Positions 26,612 through 35,185 of a stretch of 64,000 nucleotides of DNA are shown piece by piece (within the stretch, counting starts at the first letter, position 1; every line of letters begins with the position of its first letter). This DNA comes from Paenibacillus sp. V4I7 (GTDB lineage Bacteria > Bacillota > Bacilli > Paenibacillales > NBRC-103111), in the NCBI RefSeq assembly GCF_030817275.1, contig NZ_JAUSZD010000002.1:8212931-8276930 (forward strand). Direction: 5' to 3'. The notes under the pieces were generated by a model that worked only from the letters and a program-made list of their open reading frames with translations, was not told where the DNA came from and made no database searches. The position numbers were made by a program, and so were the translations under genes.

Positions 26612-26758
26612 ATTCTTCCTTGCCCGTGCTATGCAGGAGAGCTTTATGTCAAGGGGAGCCGTAAACGGGTATGGATACAGAATTCCGGAGATCGTCGTTA
26701 CTTTATCATTCGCCGTATGCGTTGTGTAGCCTGTCATAAGATTCATCACGAACTGTGA
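26612..26758 (+). pseudogene. DUF6431-like transposase-associated fragment
   Basis: A 48-codon frame without a start reads ILPCPCYAGELYVKGSRKRV and then IIRRMRCVACHKIHHEL before TGA. The CPC...G.L.V.GSRKR...IRR.RC..C..IHHEL pattern is the zinc-binding leader domain (DUF6431) of some Firmicutes transposase-related proteins. The downstream part is missing, so it is a broken copy. Confidence 0.6.
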
Positions 26759-26769
26759 ATATTTCGGTG

Positions 26770-27164
26770 CCATAGAGCCATCGAGTTAATGAGTGAGAGC
26801 CACTGTGTTAATCTATTAGAGCCACTATGTTAGTAGAGAGAGCCCCCGTTGGTAGAATGGACAGATGTGCGTCTGCTGAGCAGTGCACAAATACCAACGG
26901 GAGGTCATCAAAATGACCATGTATCGAGAAATTTTACGGCACAGTAACATGGGACTGAGCCAACGTAGTATCGCTTCGAGTATTCAATGCTCGCGCAACA
27001 CCGTCTCGGAAGTGTTACAACGTGCAAACGAAAAGAAACTATCATGGCCATTACCGGATGATGTGGCAGAAGCCGACCTTCAGTATCTATTGTTTCCTGA
27101 AAAGGCCAAGCATTTTCGTTTTGCAGAGTCCAAAAATATAATATATCTGAAATTAAAGATATAA
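26770..27164 (+). mobile_element. IS21-family left end with truncated istA
   Basis: From 26770 there are three degenerate copies of a unit like GAGCCACTGTGTTAAT, a layout typical of IS21-type left ends. The transposase frame then starts at ATG 26913 (GGGAGG upstream): MTMYREILRHSNMGLSQRSI, followed by SIQCSRNTVSEVLQRANEKK, the N-terminal helix-turn-helix of IstA. It breaks off after about 70 residues near 27117, where the sequence continues into the repeat at 27121. No DDE domain and no istB are present, so the element is dead. Confidence 0.75.
27121..27149 (+). repeat. Imperfect direct repeat, copy 2
   Basis: Matches 25201-25229 at 26 of 29 positions. It marks the point where the istA frame stops resembling IstA. 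Confidence 0.6.
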
Positions 27165-27185
27165 TTAGATATACAATGGCCAATT

Positions 27186-29690
27186 CTAGCCAGAGATTAG
27201 TCCAAAAGTTTTAAATAGGGCTAAGATATCTGCATACTCCCATGTCACACTCCCATCTATAGCTGAACCGTTAATATGAGAAGGAGCAGCTGTACTACTT
27301 GTTCCAGCGATTATGCATTTGTAAACTTTTCCATTCACATTAACCATGGTATTGAGCGTATATGCCTTATTGGCGATCCACGGATTAGTATTGGCAATGC
27401 CAGATGTAATGCAAACCCATCCAATATAACCACCAGAAGTAGGTGTAGCATTATATAATAATTGGCCCATGCTATACGTACCAAATGTTGGTAAAGATGA
27501 TGCAAGTGCTGGTAGTAAGGTATTCCCTAGAATGTTTTGTTCTAATTGTGTATTAACACTGTTGCTAAAGATAATATTTGAGTTAATTTTATTATTGTTT
27601 TGCGCTACTATCGTTGTCTTCGGTGTGGCTAAAGCTGTTCCTCCTTTTCTATATGCCCCCTCTACTACTATTGCCCCAGTGGTATTAATTCCTGGATTAT
27701 TAGAAGTAACAATGGTGTTGTTTGAGAGAAGTAAATGATTTTCAGTAAACACTCTCAGTATAGATAAGGAACCTAATGACGAACCTGTTCCGATTACTTG
27801 TAGATTATTATCTAGGATTCCTATTCTTGGAATAGAGAGGAAGGAGACTCCTGGACTTCTGGCTTCGTGTGTTTGAACGGTGTAGGGTACGTCCCAAATA
27901 ACTTTATTATGTTTAAATATATGAGTAATATAGCCAGTATCTTTGGCTAATTTCTCGCTTCCATAGATGTCACCGCCATCAAATCTAAGTGATAAATTTT
28001 TAAAAATTGAATTTTCTATACGCATTGATTCGGATACCATCATACGACTATAATTAACAATCGTCCCAGTGTGGATAAACTCACAATTTTCAATAGATAA
28101 ATGCTTAGTTCCTATATAATGTCCACCTGGTGCTTGATTGGTGATGAATTTCACATTGGAGAATATGGCGTTTTCAGTTGCACTGTAGATAGCCCAAGTC
28201 AAGCCTTTTGCCCTTCTAATATCAAATGTCGAATTGCGAATTTCTACGTTTTTACTTGAGAAACTGAATACTGTATCTTTCTCAGGATCATCAAAGGTAA
28301 GCTTGCAATTATAAACCTTTGCCGTTTCTCCAGCTAAGGTTAGGCTGCTTTTAGAGAAAACACAGTTTTCAAGTGTAGTGTTACCTGCAGTAATTCTACA
28401 GCTTGAACCGAATATTGAATCATTTCTAAACGTACAAAATGTCCCATCTGTTTCAACACCACTGGTTATAGAGTTGCCGGTTATGGCACCATAATACATA
28501 TTATTAAGCGAGAAATAATCATCTCCACTTCCACCAAAAATGACAGGACCTCTAAATGTATTATTTTCTAAATGTACTCCCCTTGTGCTAACACATATGA
28601 ATGCTCCGGCTCTATTATCGTAGAAGTTACAATTTCTAACCGTTATCTTTTGGTTAGTCATATATCCATCTTCAATATCCATTCCAAAACCGGGATTACA
28701 CCCTGTTGAAATAGCCATCGGATTGCTATTATTGTAAAATTCACAGCTATCATAGGTGATGAATCTGCCTCCATTGACGGAAGCTCCAAGCCTTCTGTTC
28801 TTATAAGCTTTACAATTCATATATGTGATAAATTGTGGTATTTTTGCACACAGAACATAGTGCAAGTTACCATTCATCAAATCATAATTTTGCAGAAAGG
28901 AGAATTTTACCTGAGTTGTCCCTGTTGGTAAAGAATCCAAGTAAATAAACTCATAAGACCTTGTATTTCTAGAACCTAAATAGGTGCCCGTTGCATTGTA
29001 AAAGTGTACTTTTATTACCGTTTTATTTAGATTGCATCCTGTACCATACCCCCCATAGCCATCTCCCGAATAATAAAAATAGCCAACAGATTTAACCAAA
29101 TTGCTGGAAATGTCAAAGTATCTAGTCACTGTCGTATAATTGGTTTTTGAACTGTCTAAGTTTCCTTGACTGTTAATGTCTCCTTTTGCAAAATGGCCAG
29201 GATGCTGGGCGCCCCCTAACATAGAAAAATCCATAAACGTAGTAAAACCATCCCCTGTACATTCATATACTTCACAATTTTTGATTAGGACGTTATAACA
29301 TGAATTTTTACAATAAATACCGTGACCCCATTCATGAGTATTACCGCTAGAATAGTCATGTGTTTCGCGGTCACCTTTTATTTTTACACCTTCGATAATT
29401 ACATTAGAGATACTGTCAATAGTTATCACTGTGTAACCTTGGAAACTATTCGATTCTTTTATTAATAAACAGTCGTAAAACAAATAATGTGTGTTGCTGC
29501 AGAGCTTTACAGAGGAATTTTTATCAATGAGGTATTTACCCTTTGGCAGCGTAACTATTTGATAATTGTTTTCTCGTGCCCATTGAAAGGCGTTATTTAG
29601 ACCCTGTGTAGTATTTATAGCATTGGTTTCATTATTTTGTATTCCCCACCGTTCTAATTCAACCATATAGGTAACAGTTGTCATTTTCAT
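27186..29690 (-). CDS. Right-handed beta-helix protein (pectate-lyase-like / tailspike-like)
   Basis: An 834-residue protein on the opposite strand to all neighbours. It begins with the pectate-lyase/tailspike pattern 'INTTQGLNNAFQWARENNYQIVTLPKGKYLI'. Many short rungs follow (NVIIEGVKIKGD, NVLIKNCEVYECTGDGFTTF, ITVRNCNFYDNRAG, VHLENNTFRG), as in parallel beta-helix polysaccharide-acting proteins. The last 100 residues hold a small module with NPWIANKAYTLNTMVNVNGK and 'GSVTWEY', similar to carbohydrate-binding ends of phage and cell-wall proteins. No signal peptide is seen. Cleaving or modifying the exopolysaccharide is inferred. GGAG precedes the chosen ATG at 29690. Confidence 0.75.
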   Translation of the reverse strand: MKMTTVTYMVELERWGIQNNETNAINTTQGLNNAFQWARENNYQIVTLPKGKYLIDKNSSVKLCSNTHYLFYDCLLIKESNSFQGYTVITIDSISNVIIEGVKIKGDRETHDYSSGNTHEWGHGIYCKNSCYNVLIKNCEVYECTGDGFTTFMDFSMLGGAQHPGHFAKGDINSQGNLDSSKTNYTTVTRYFDISSNLVKSVGYFYYSGDGYGGYGTGCNLNKTVIKVHFYNATGTYLGSRNTRSYEFIYLDSLPTGTTQVKFSFLQNYDLMNGNLHYVLCAKIPQFITYMNCKAYKNRRLGASVNGGRFITYDSCEFYNNSNPMAISTGCNPGFGMDIEDGYMTNQKITVRNCNFYDNRAGAFICVSTRGVHLENNTFRGPVIFGGSGDDYFSLNNMYYGAITGNSITSGVETDGTFCTFRNDSIFGSSCRITAGNTTLENCVFSKSSLTLAGETAKVYNCKLTFDDPEKDTVFSFSSKNVEIRNSTFDIRRAKGLTWAIYSATENAIFSNVKFITNQAPGGHYIGTKHLSIENCEFIHTGTIVNYSRMMVSESMRIENSIFKNLSLRFDGGDIYGSEKLAKDTGYITHIFKHNKVIWDVPYTVQTHEARSPGVSFLSIPRIGILDNNLQVIGTGSSLGSLSILRVFTENHLLLSNNTIVTSNNPGINTTGAIVVEGAYRKGGTALATPKTTIVAQNNNKINSNIIFSNSVNTQLEQNILGNTLLPALASSLPTFGTYSMGQLLYNATPTSGGYIGWVCITSGIANTNPWIANKAYTLNTMVNVNGKVYKCIIAGTSSTAAPSHINGSAIDGSVTWEYADILALFKTFGLISG

Positions 29691-29819
29691 CACATCTCCA
29701 TTTATAGAGCTATTATTACTATTAGTATATGAATTTAAGATCTGATTACTTGGGTATATTAATAGGGAAATAGATACAAATATAATGTTGTATGAACGGG
29801 TAGGAGAGTTAATTTTGTA

Positions 29820-29984
29820 TTGACATGTTCTTTATAAAGAACTACAATGAAATAAGCCACTACAGGGCAAGAGATCGGTAATTTTTTTTACTTAAAACGT
29901 TCTTTATAAAGAATTAATATAAATAAAATGTTCTTTATAATAGGATTATTTCCAATCTCTACAAAATAGTTCTTTATAAAGAAC
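29820..29984 (+). promoter_or_regulatory. SinR-type promoter with four operators before the main eps operon
   Basis: TTGACA (29820-29825) and TACAAT (29843-29848) are 17 bases apart with GTTCTTTATAAAGAAC (29827-29842) filling the spacer. Further copies are GTTCTTTATAAAGAAT at 29899-29914, a half-site at 29930 and a perfect copy at 29969-29984. This is the densest SinR-type cluster in the window and would control the operon starting at 30203. Confidence 0.82.
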
Positions 29985-29999
29985 GGCAAAACGGATTCC

Positions 30000-30135
30000 A
30001 AAGTGCACTCTGGTGATGCCTCCTTACCGTTATCAATGGAAGCACTCGACCATGCTGTGGGTTGAATCGACCTTAGACGCGAGTCGTCAAAAGTGTGGTG
30101 CGAGGAAGGGTTAGATGCCCTAGAACGTATTAAAG
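30000..30135 (+). ncRNA. Candidate eps-associated RNA (EAR / epsC motif) in the eps leader
   Basis: The transcript from the promoter above has a leader of over 300 bases. Its distal part can fold: AGTGC near 30003 with GCACT near 30045; TTGA-CGAC (30062-30070) with GTCG-TCAA (30083-30090); and AGGG with a CCCT around 30110-30125. In B. subtilis the EAR antitermination element sits in the eps operon just before epsC, the homologue of the next gene. Position and foldability support the call; I could not run a covariance search. Confidence 0.5.
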
Positions 30136-30202
30136 GATTTAATTATATGGTCTTTCACCAAAGGCCTTATACTTAAGAACTTTAATGAAAGGGTGGATTT
30201 AT

Positions 30203-32032
30203 TTGTCATACCGACAAAGGTTATCTCTGTTAATCTCCATAGACTCATTCATTGTATTAACTTCCATTTTTTTTAGTCGCTTTTTATTGAGCGCGGATCT
30301 AAATGTCATCACGCTGCCTTTGGTCGTTAGTTCAATTACGCTGCTGCTTAGTCATCATGCTTTTTCCTTTATGTATAAACTTTATAAGAAAGCTTGGGAA
30401 CATGCGAATATCGACGAATTATTATTTATTGTAAAGGCTATAACGTTTTCTATTGTTACTGTGGCATTTGTTCAACAAATCTTTGTTCAGGATATTTACT
30501 TCCGGCTACTTGCTGTGACATGGATGCTCCATATCTTGTTGATTGGAGGTTCGCGATTCTGTTGGCGAATCCTTCGGAATAGATATATCAAGAATCCATC
30601 GAATAAGAAACGTACACTCATCGTTGGTGCTGGTTCTGCAGGGATGATGGTAGCGAGGCAATTGATTAACAATAATGACTCAGAGTTAGAGCCTGTTGCA
30701 TTTATTGATGATAACTCAAACATACATAATTTAGATATTTTGGGAATACCCGTCGTTGGCAGTATTGATCGCATGGAGATGACGGTTAAGGAACTACATA
30801 TCGACAATATTATCATTGCCATTCCTTCCCTAGGTAAAAAGGACCTCAACATCATATTCCAAGAATGTGCGAAGACGAAAGCCAAGACCCAGACATTACC
30901 TAAGCTTGAGGATCTGGTAACGGGTAAGCTTTCCGTTAATCAATTCTTGGATGTTCAGGTTGAAGATTTACTAGGTCGGGAGCCGATAGAACTCGATATG
31001 GAAAGTATTTCCGGATTTATCACGGACAAAGTGGTGCTGGTAACTGGGGCCGGAGGCTCAATTGGTTCGGAAATTTGTCGTCAAATTACGAAGTTTTATC
31101 CTCAAAAGCTTATTCTCTTAGGACACGGGGAAAACAGCATTTATTCGATCGAAATGGAACTGAAGGACATTTGCGTACATACGGAGATTGAATTTATTAC
31201 AGAAATTGCGGATATTCAGGACTCCTGGAAAATGATGTCGATTATGAATAGACATCGTCCGGATGTCGTCTACCACGCTGCTGCCCATAAGCATGTACCG
31301 CTCATGGAGCGAAACCCGGAAGAAGCGTTAAAGAACAATGTAATCGGTACGATGAACGTTGCCAAAGCGGCCAGCAAGTTCGAAGTGGGTACATTCGTCA
31401 TGATATCAACCGATAAAGCGGTGAATCCAACCAGCGTCATGGGGGCCACCAAACGAATGGCTGAGATGATTGTTCAGGATATGGATAGAAGCAGCAATAC
31501 CAAATTCGTTGCCGTGCGTTTCGGCAATGTATTAGGGAGCAGAGGCAGTGTCATTCCAAGGTTTAAGCATCAGATTGAAAAAGGCGGTCCGGTTTCAGTC
31601 ACTCACCCTGATATGATTCGCTACTTTATGACGATCCCCGAGGCATCCAGATTGGTCATCCAAGCCGGAGCATTAGCGAAAGGCGGAGAAATCTTTGTCC
31701 TAGACATGGGAGAGCCTGTGAAAATCGTGGATCTGGCGAAAAACCTCATCAAGCTATCCGGTAACTCGATTGAAGATATCGGGATTGAATTTACTGGGAT
31801 GAGACCGGGTGAGAAGCTTTATGAAGAGCTGCTGAAAGCTGACGAAATCGACGAACAGCAAGTATATCCGAAGATTTACATAGGTAAAACGGCAGATCTT
31901 TACGTGGAGGAAATTAAAGAAATGATTTCCATTTACGCCACTCTTGATAAAGAAAGCCTAAGGGAATATCTCGTAAATTTAGGAAATAGTAATATCATTC
32001 CGTTACCTAAGAAACTAGTCTCAATTGGCTAA
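30203..32032 (+). CDS. epsC: Membrane NDP-sugar 4,6-dehydratase (EpsC/CapD/PglF-like)
   Basis: A 609-residue enzyme that converts UDP-GlcNAc to a 4-keto-6-deoxy sugar, the first step to bacillosamine-type residues. Four membrane segments (about 8-125) are followed by a Rossmann-like domain (VGAGSAGMMVARQL) and then the SDR domain: VTGAGGSIGSEICRQI for NAD, and VNPTSVMGATKRMAEM, where Met replaces the usual catalytic Tyr, as is standard for these long dehydratases. The TTG at 30203 is chosen because AAAGGGTGG lies six bases upstream and the family typically begins SYRxRL; an ATG six codons earlier has no ribosome site. Confidence 0.9.
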   Translation: MSYRQRLSLLISIDSFIVLTSIFFSRFLLSADLNVITLPLVVSSITLLLSHHAFSFMYKLYKKAWEHANIDELLFIVKAITFSIVTVAFVQQIFVQDIYFRLLAVTWMLHILLIGGSRFCWRILRNRYIKNPSNKKRTLIVGAGSAGMMVARQLINNNDSELEPVAFIDDNSNIHNLDILGIPVVGSIDRMEMTVKELHIDNIIIAIPSLGKKDLNIIFQECAKTKAKTQTLPKLEDLVTGKLSVNQFLDVQVEDLLGREPIELDMESISGFITDKVVLVTGAGGSIGSEICRQITKFYPQKLILLGHGENSIYSIEMELKDICVHTEIEFITEIADIQDSWKMMSIMNRHRPDVVYHAAAHKHVPLMERNPEEALKNNVIGTMNVAKAASKFEVGTFVMISTDKAVNPTSVMGATKRMAEMIVQDMDRSSNTKFVAVRFGNVLGSRGSVIPRFKHQIEKGGPVSVTHPDMIRYFMTIPEASRLVIQAGALAKGGEIFVLDMGEPVKIVDLAKNLIKLSGNSIEDIGIEFTGMRPGEKLYEELLKADEIDEQQVYPKIYIGKTADLYVEEIKEMISIYATLDKESLREYLVNLGNSNIIPLPKKLVSIG

Positions 32033-32047
32033 AAGGAGCAAACATTC

Positions 32048-32923
32048 ATGAAAGTAAGAAAAGCTATCATTCCGGCTGCTGGTCTAGGTACAAGATTCCT
32101 GCCTGCAACTAAGGCTATGCCCAAGGAAATGCTGCCTATTGTCGATAAACCAACCATTCAATATATCGTTGAAGAAGCCGTAGAGTCGGGAATTGAAGAT
32201 ATTATTATCGTAACGGGTAAAGGGAAACGGGCAATAGAGGATCATTTCGACAATTCTTTCGAGCTAGAGCAAAATTTATTGGAAAAGCAAAAGTTTGACT
32301 TATTAACTGAAGTCCAGAAGTCGTCCAAAGTAGATATTCATTATATTCGCCAGAAGGAGCCAAAGGGTCTGGGACATGCCATCTGGTGTGCACGCAAGTT
32401 CATTGGGAATGAACCCTTTGCTGTGCTGTTAGGTGATGATATTGTCCGGGCAGATCAGCCTTGTCTGAAGCAGATGATGGATCAATATGAACGTCGTAAT
32501 GCTTCCATTATTGGTGTGAAACATGTATCCGATGAAGATGTGTCCAGGTATGGCATTGTTGACGGTAACGAAATGGAGAAGCGTTTATATAGCATCAATC
32601 ATCTAGTGGAAAAGCCTAAGAAAGAGGATGCGCCGTCGAATCTTGCGATTATGGGCCGTTATATCCTGACACCAAGGATTTTCGACATTCTTAATGATCA
32701 AAAACCGGGAGCAGGTGGGGAAATCCAGCTTACGGATGCCATTGCGGAGTTGAATCGACTCGAATCGGTGTATGCTTACGAATTTGAAGGTAAGCGATTT
32801 GATGTGGGCGAGAAGTTAGGTTTTATACAAACGACGATTGATTACGCTTTGCAGCGTGAGGATTTAAGATACGAATTACTGAAGTACCTTTCTTCCACCG
32901 TGGAGAAGGAATTAATTAAGTAG
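32048..32923 (+). CDS. galU: UTP-glucose-1-phosphate uridylyltransferase
   Basis: A 291-residue enzyme making UDP-glucose from UTP and glucose-1-phosphate. It opens with IIPAAGLGTRFLPATKAMPKEMLPIVDKP, the nucleotide-binding signature, and contains LGDDIVRA and LVEKPKKEDAPSNLAIMGRYIL. Length is normal. Together with GalE (37189-38235) it supplies UDP-Glc and UDP-Gal to the exopolysaccharide operon. AAAGGAG precedes the start. Confidence 0.95.
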   Translation: MKVRKAIIPAAGLGTRFLPATKAMPKEMLPIVDKPTIQYIVEEAVESGIEDIIIVTGKGKRAIEDHFDNSFELEQNLLEKQKFDLLTEVQKSSKVDIHYIRQKEPKGLGHAIWCARKFIGNEPFAVLLGDDIVRADQPCLKQMMDQYERRNASIIGVKHVSDEDVSRYGIVDGNEMEKRLYSINHLVEKPKKEDAPSNLAIMGRYILTPRIFDILNDQKPGAGGEIQLTDAIAELNRLESVYAYEFEGKRFDVGEKLGFIQTTIDYALQREDLRYELLKYLSSTVEKELIK

Positions 32924-32933
32924 GGGATGGCAG

Positions 32934-34088
32934 ATGTCTAAGAAAGTGTTGTTATGTGCCACTGTTGATTATCACTTTAAAGCGTTCCATGTGCCCTACA
33001 TGAAGTGGTTTAAAGAGCAGGGGTGGGAGGTCCATGTTGCCGCTAACGGGAATATGGATCTTCCTTATGTCGACGCGAAGTTTAACGTTCCGATCCAACG
33101 ATCACCTTTTAAACGAATCAATATGAAGGCTTATACGGAACTAAAGGCAATTATTGATGAAAATAAATATGATATTATTCACTGCCACACCCCAATGGGG
33201 GGCGTTCTGGCTCGTATAGCCGCGCGTGACGCACGTAAGAATGGGACTAAAGTCATCTATACGGCTCATGGTTTTCATTTTTGTCAGGGAGCACCGATAG
33301 TTCCTTGGCTGGTTTATTATCCGCTAGAGAAATTTCTTTCTTATTTCACGGATTGCTTGATTACCATCAATGAGGAAGACTACCAACTGGCCGTTAATCG
33401 TCGATTCAGAGCACGTCGAATCGAGCGCGTACATGGCGTAGGCGTGAATACAGAACATTTCAAGCCAGCAGATGAATCACATAAGCTTGAATTGAAACTG
33501 ACAACCGGCTATCAAGCGGATGATGTCCTCTTGTTCTACGCAGCTGAATTTAATCAGAACAAGAATCAACAATTGCTCCTTCACGCATTAGCTTCGGTCA
33601 AAGCTGACGTTCCTAACGTCAAACTTCTGCTTGCTGGCGAGGGTCCAATGAAAGGACATTGTCAAGTTCTAGCCAAAGAGCTGGGTGTAGAGGATCAGGT
33701 TGATTTTCTGGGTTATCGAAATGACATTGATCGCTTATTACCGATGTGTGATATCGCCGTTGCATCCAGTCTTCGTGAAGGGCTGCCGGTGAATATCATG
33801 GAAGCTATGGCTTGTGGCCTTCCCATCATCGCAAGTGAGAACAGAGGTCACAGAGAACTGGTCCAGAATAACCAGAATGGTTGGCTTATAGCACCTAATG
33901 ACCAAGTGGACATGGCAGAGAAGATCAAGCTGTTAGCACATAACAAGGAATTAAGAGTCAAGCAGGGTATGTGGGGTAGAGAGATGGTTGAAAGAAGATA
34001 CACCACTCAGCAGGTATTAAATGAGAAGAGTACAATATATTCCTTATATATGGGCGAAAAGGTGGAGGGCATGTGGGCGATCCAATAA
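32934..34088 (+). CDS. Family 4 glycosyltransferase (EpsD-like)
   Basis: A 384-residue GT-B enzyme. The opening KVLLCATVDYHFKAFHVPYMKWFKEQGWEV and IHCHTPMGGVLARIAARDARK are features of EpsD/CapM-type transferases. The donor site reads ASSLREGLPVNIMEAMACGLPIIAS with the two Glu of the retaining GT4 motif. It probably adds the second sugar to the lipid-linked primer. It overlaps the following transferase by 16 bases. Confidence 0.88.
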   Translation: MSKKVLLCATVDYHFKAFHVPYMKWFKEQGWEVHVAANGNMDLPYVDAKFNVPIQRSPFKRINMKAYTELKAIIDENKYDIIHCHTPMGGVLARIAARDARKNGTKVIYTAHGFHFCQGAPIVPWLVYYPLEKFLSYFTDCLITINEEDYQLAVNRRFRARRIERVHGVGVNTEHFKPADESHKLELKLTTGYQADDVLLFYAAEFNQNKNQQLLLHALASVKADVPNVKLLLAGEGPMKGHCQVLAKELGVEDQVDFLGYRNDIDRLLPMCDIAVASSLREGLPVNIMEAMACGLPIIASENRGHRELVQNNQNGWLIAPNDQVDMAEKIKLLAHNKELRVKQGMWGREMVERRYTTQQVLNEKSTIYSLYMGEKVEGMWAIQ

Positions 34089-35182
34089 GAATTCTACACG
34101 TCGTAGTCAATATGAATCGAGGTGGGGCGGAAACTCTCCTCATGAATTTATATCGCAATATGGATCGTTCACAGGTTCAATTCGACTTTCTAACGAGTAA
34201 AGCGGGAGCTTATGATGCCGAGATTATGGAGATGGGCGGAACCATCCATCGAATCCCTTATGTATCGGATATTGGCCATACCAAATACATCCAAGCTTTG
34301 GATCAATTTTTTATGACAAATACCGATTACAAAATTGTGCATGCTCATATGGATAAAATGAGTGGATTCGTATTGCGTTCTGCAAAAAAAGCGGGAGTAC
34401 CTATACGGATTGCGCACAGTCATAATACGAGCAGTGAGGGTGGAATTGCCGTCAAAACATATAAGTGGGTTGCCGGAACATTTATATCGTCCTGTGCAAC
34501 ACACTTTTTGGCATGTTCGAATAAAGCAGCCCAATGGTTATTCGCAAACAAGGGTAATGATGTCGTGATTTTAAAGAACGGGATCGAGAGTGAGAAATTT
34601 GTGTTCTCACCTGAGGTCAGAGAGCAAGTAAGGGGGGAGCTGAAGATTCCCACAGGGTGCTATGTCGTTGGGCATGTAGGGAGATTTGCTTATCAGAAGA
34701 ATCATTCCTTTCTCATAGATATTTTCGCGCAGTTGAATCGAGAAAGGCCGGATACAGTGCTTATCTTGGCAGGAGATGGACCTATGCGTCCAGAGATTGA
34801 GAAGAAAGTGGCAGTTCTGCAGCTGCAAAGTAAGGTAAGGTTCCTTGGCGTGAGAAGCGACATTACGCGACTACTTCAAGCTTTTGATATGTTCGTATTT
34901 CCCTCTTTACATGAAGGACTACCTGTTACGCTCATAGAGGCACAGGGTGCTGGCCTGCCTTGTCTTATCTCGGATGAAATTACTCCAGAAGTGGATATGG
35001 ATATTCAATTGGTAGAGCGGTTATCACTCGATGATAAATTGGTTTGGATAGACCGAATGAAGAATGCTATTGCAAGAAATTCGCCAAGGCAGATACCTGT
35101 TTCATCTTTATCGAACAAAGGATACGATATTAAGAACACAGCGGCGTGGACAGAAGGATTTTATTTAGGTATATCGAGGTGA
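34073..35182 (+). CDS. Family 4 glycosyltransferase (EpsF-like)
   Basis: A 369-residue GT-B enzyme: ILHVVVNMNRGGAETLLMNLYRNMD in the acceptor domain and VFPSLHEGLPVTLIEAQGAGLPCLIS in the donor domain. It starts at a GTG (34073) with GGTGGAGGGC just upstream, inside the previous gene. The pair EpsD-like/EpsF-like keeps the B. subtilis eps order. Linkage not predictable. Confidence 0.88.
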   Translation: MGDPIRILHVVVNMNRGGAETLLMNLYRNMDRSQVQFDFLTSKAGAYDAEIMEMGGTIHRIPYVSDIGHTKYIQALDQFFMTNTDYKIVHAHMDKMSGFVLRSAKKAGVPIRIAHSHNTSSEGGIAVKTYKWVAGTFISSCATHFLACSNKAAQWLFANKGNDVVILKNGIESEKFVFSPEVREQVRGELKIPTGCYVVGHVGRFAYQKNHSFLIDIFAQLNRERPDTVLILAGDGPMRPEIEKKVAVLQLQSKVRFLGVRSDITRLLQAFDMFVFPSLHEGLPVTLIEAQGAGLPCLISDEITPEVDMDIQLVERLSLDDKLVWIDRMKNAIARNSPRQIPVSSLSNKGYDIKNTAAWTEGFYLGISR

Positions 35183-35185
35183 ATA

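Noticed and set aside
26883..27164. Functional IS21-type element
   Set aside because: istA stops after about 70 residues, with no DDE domain, no istB and no right end.
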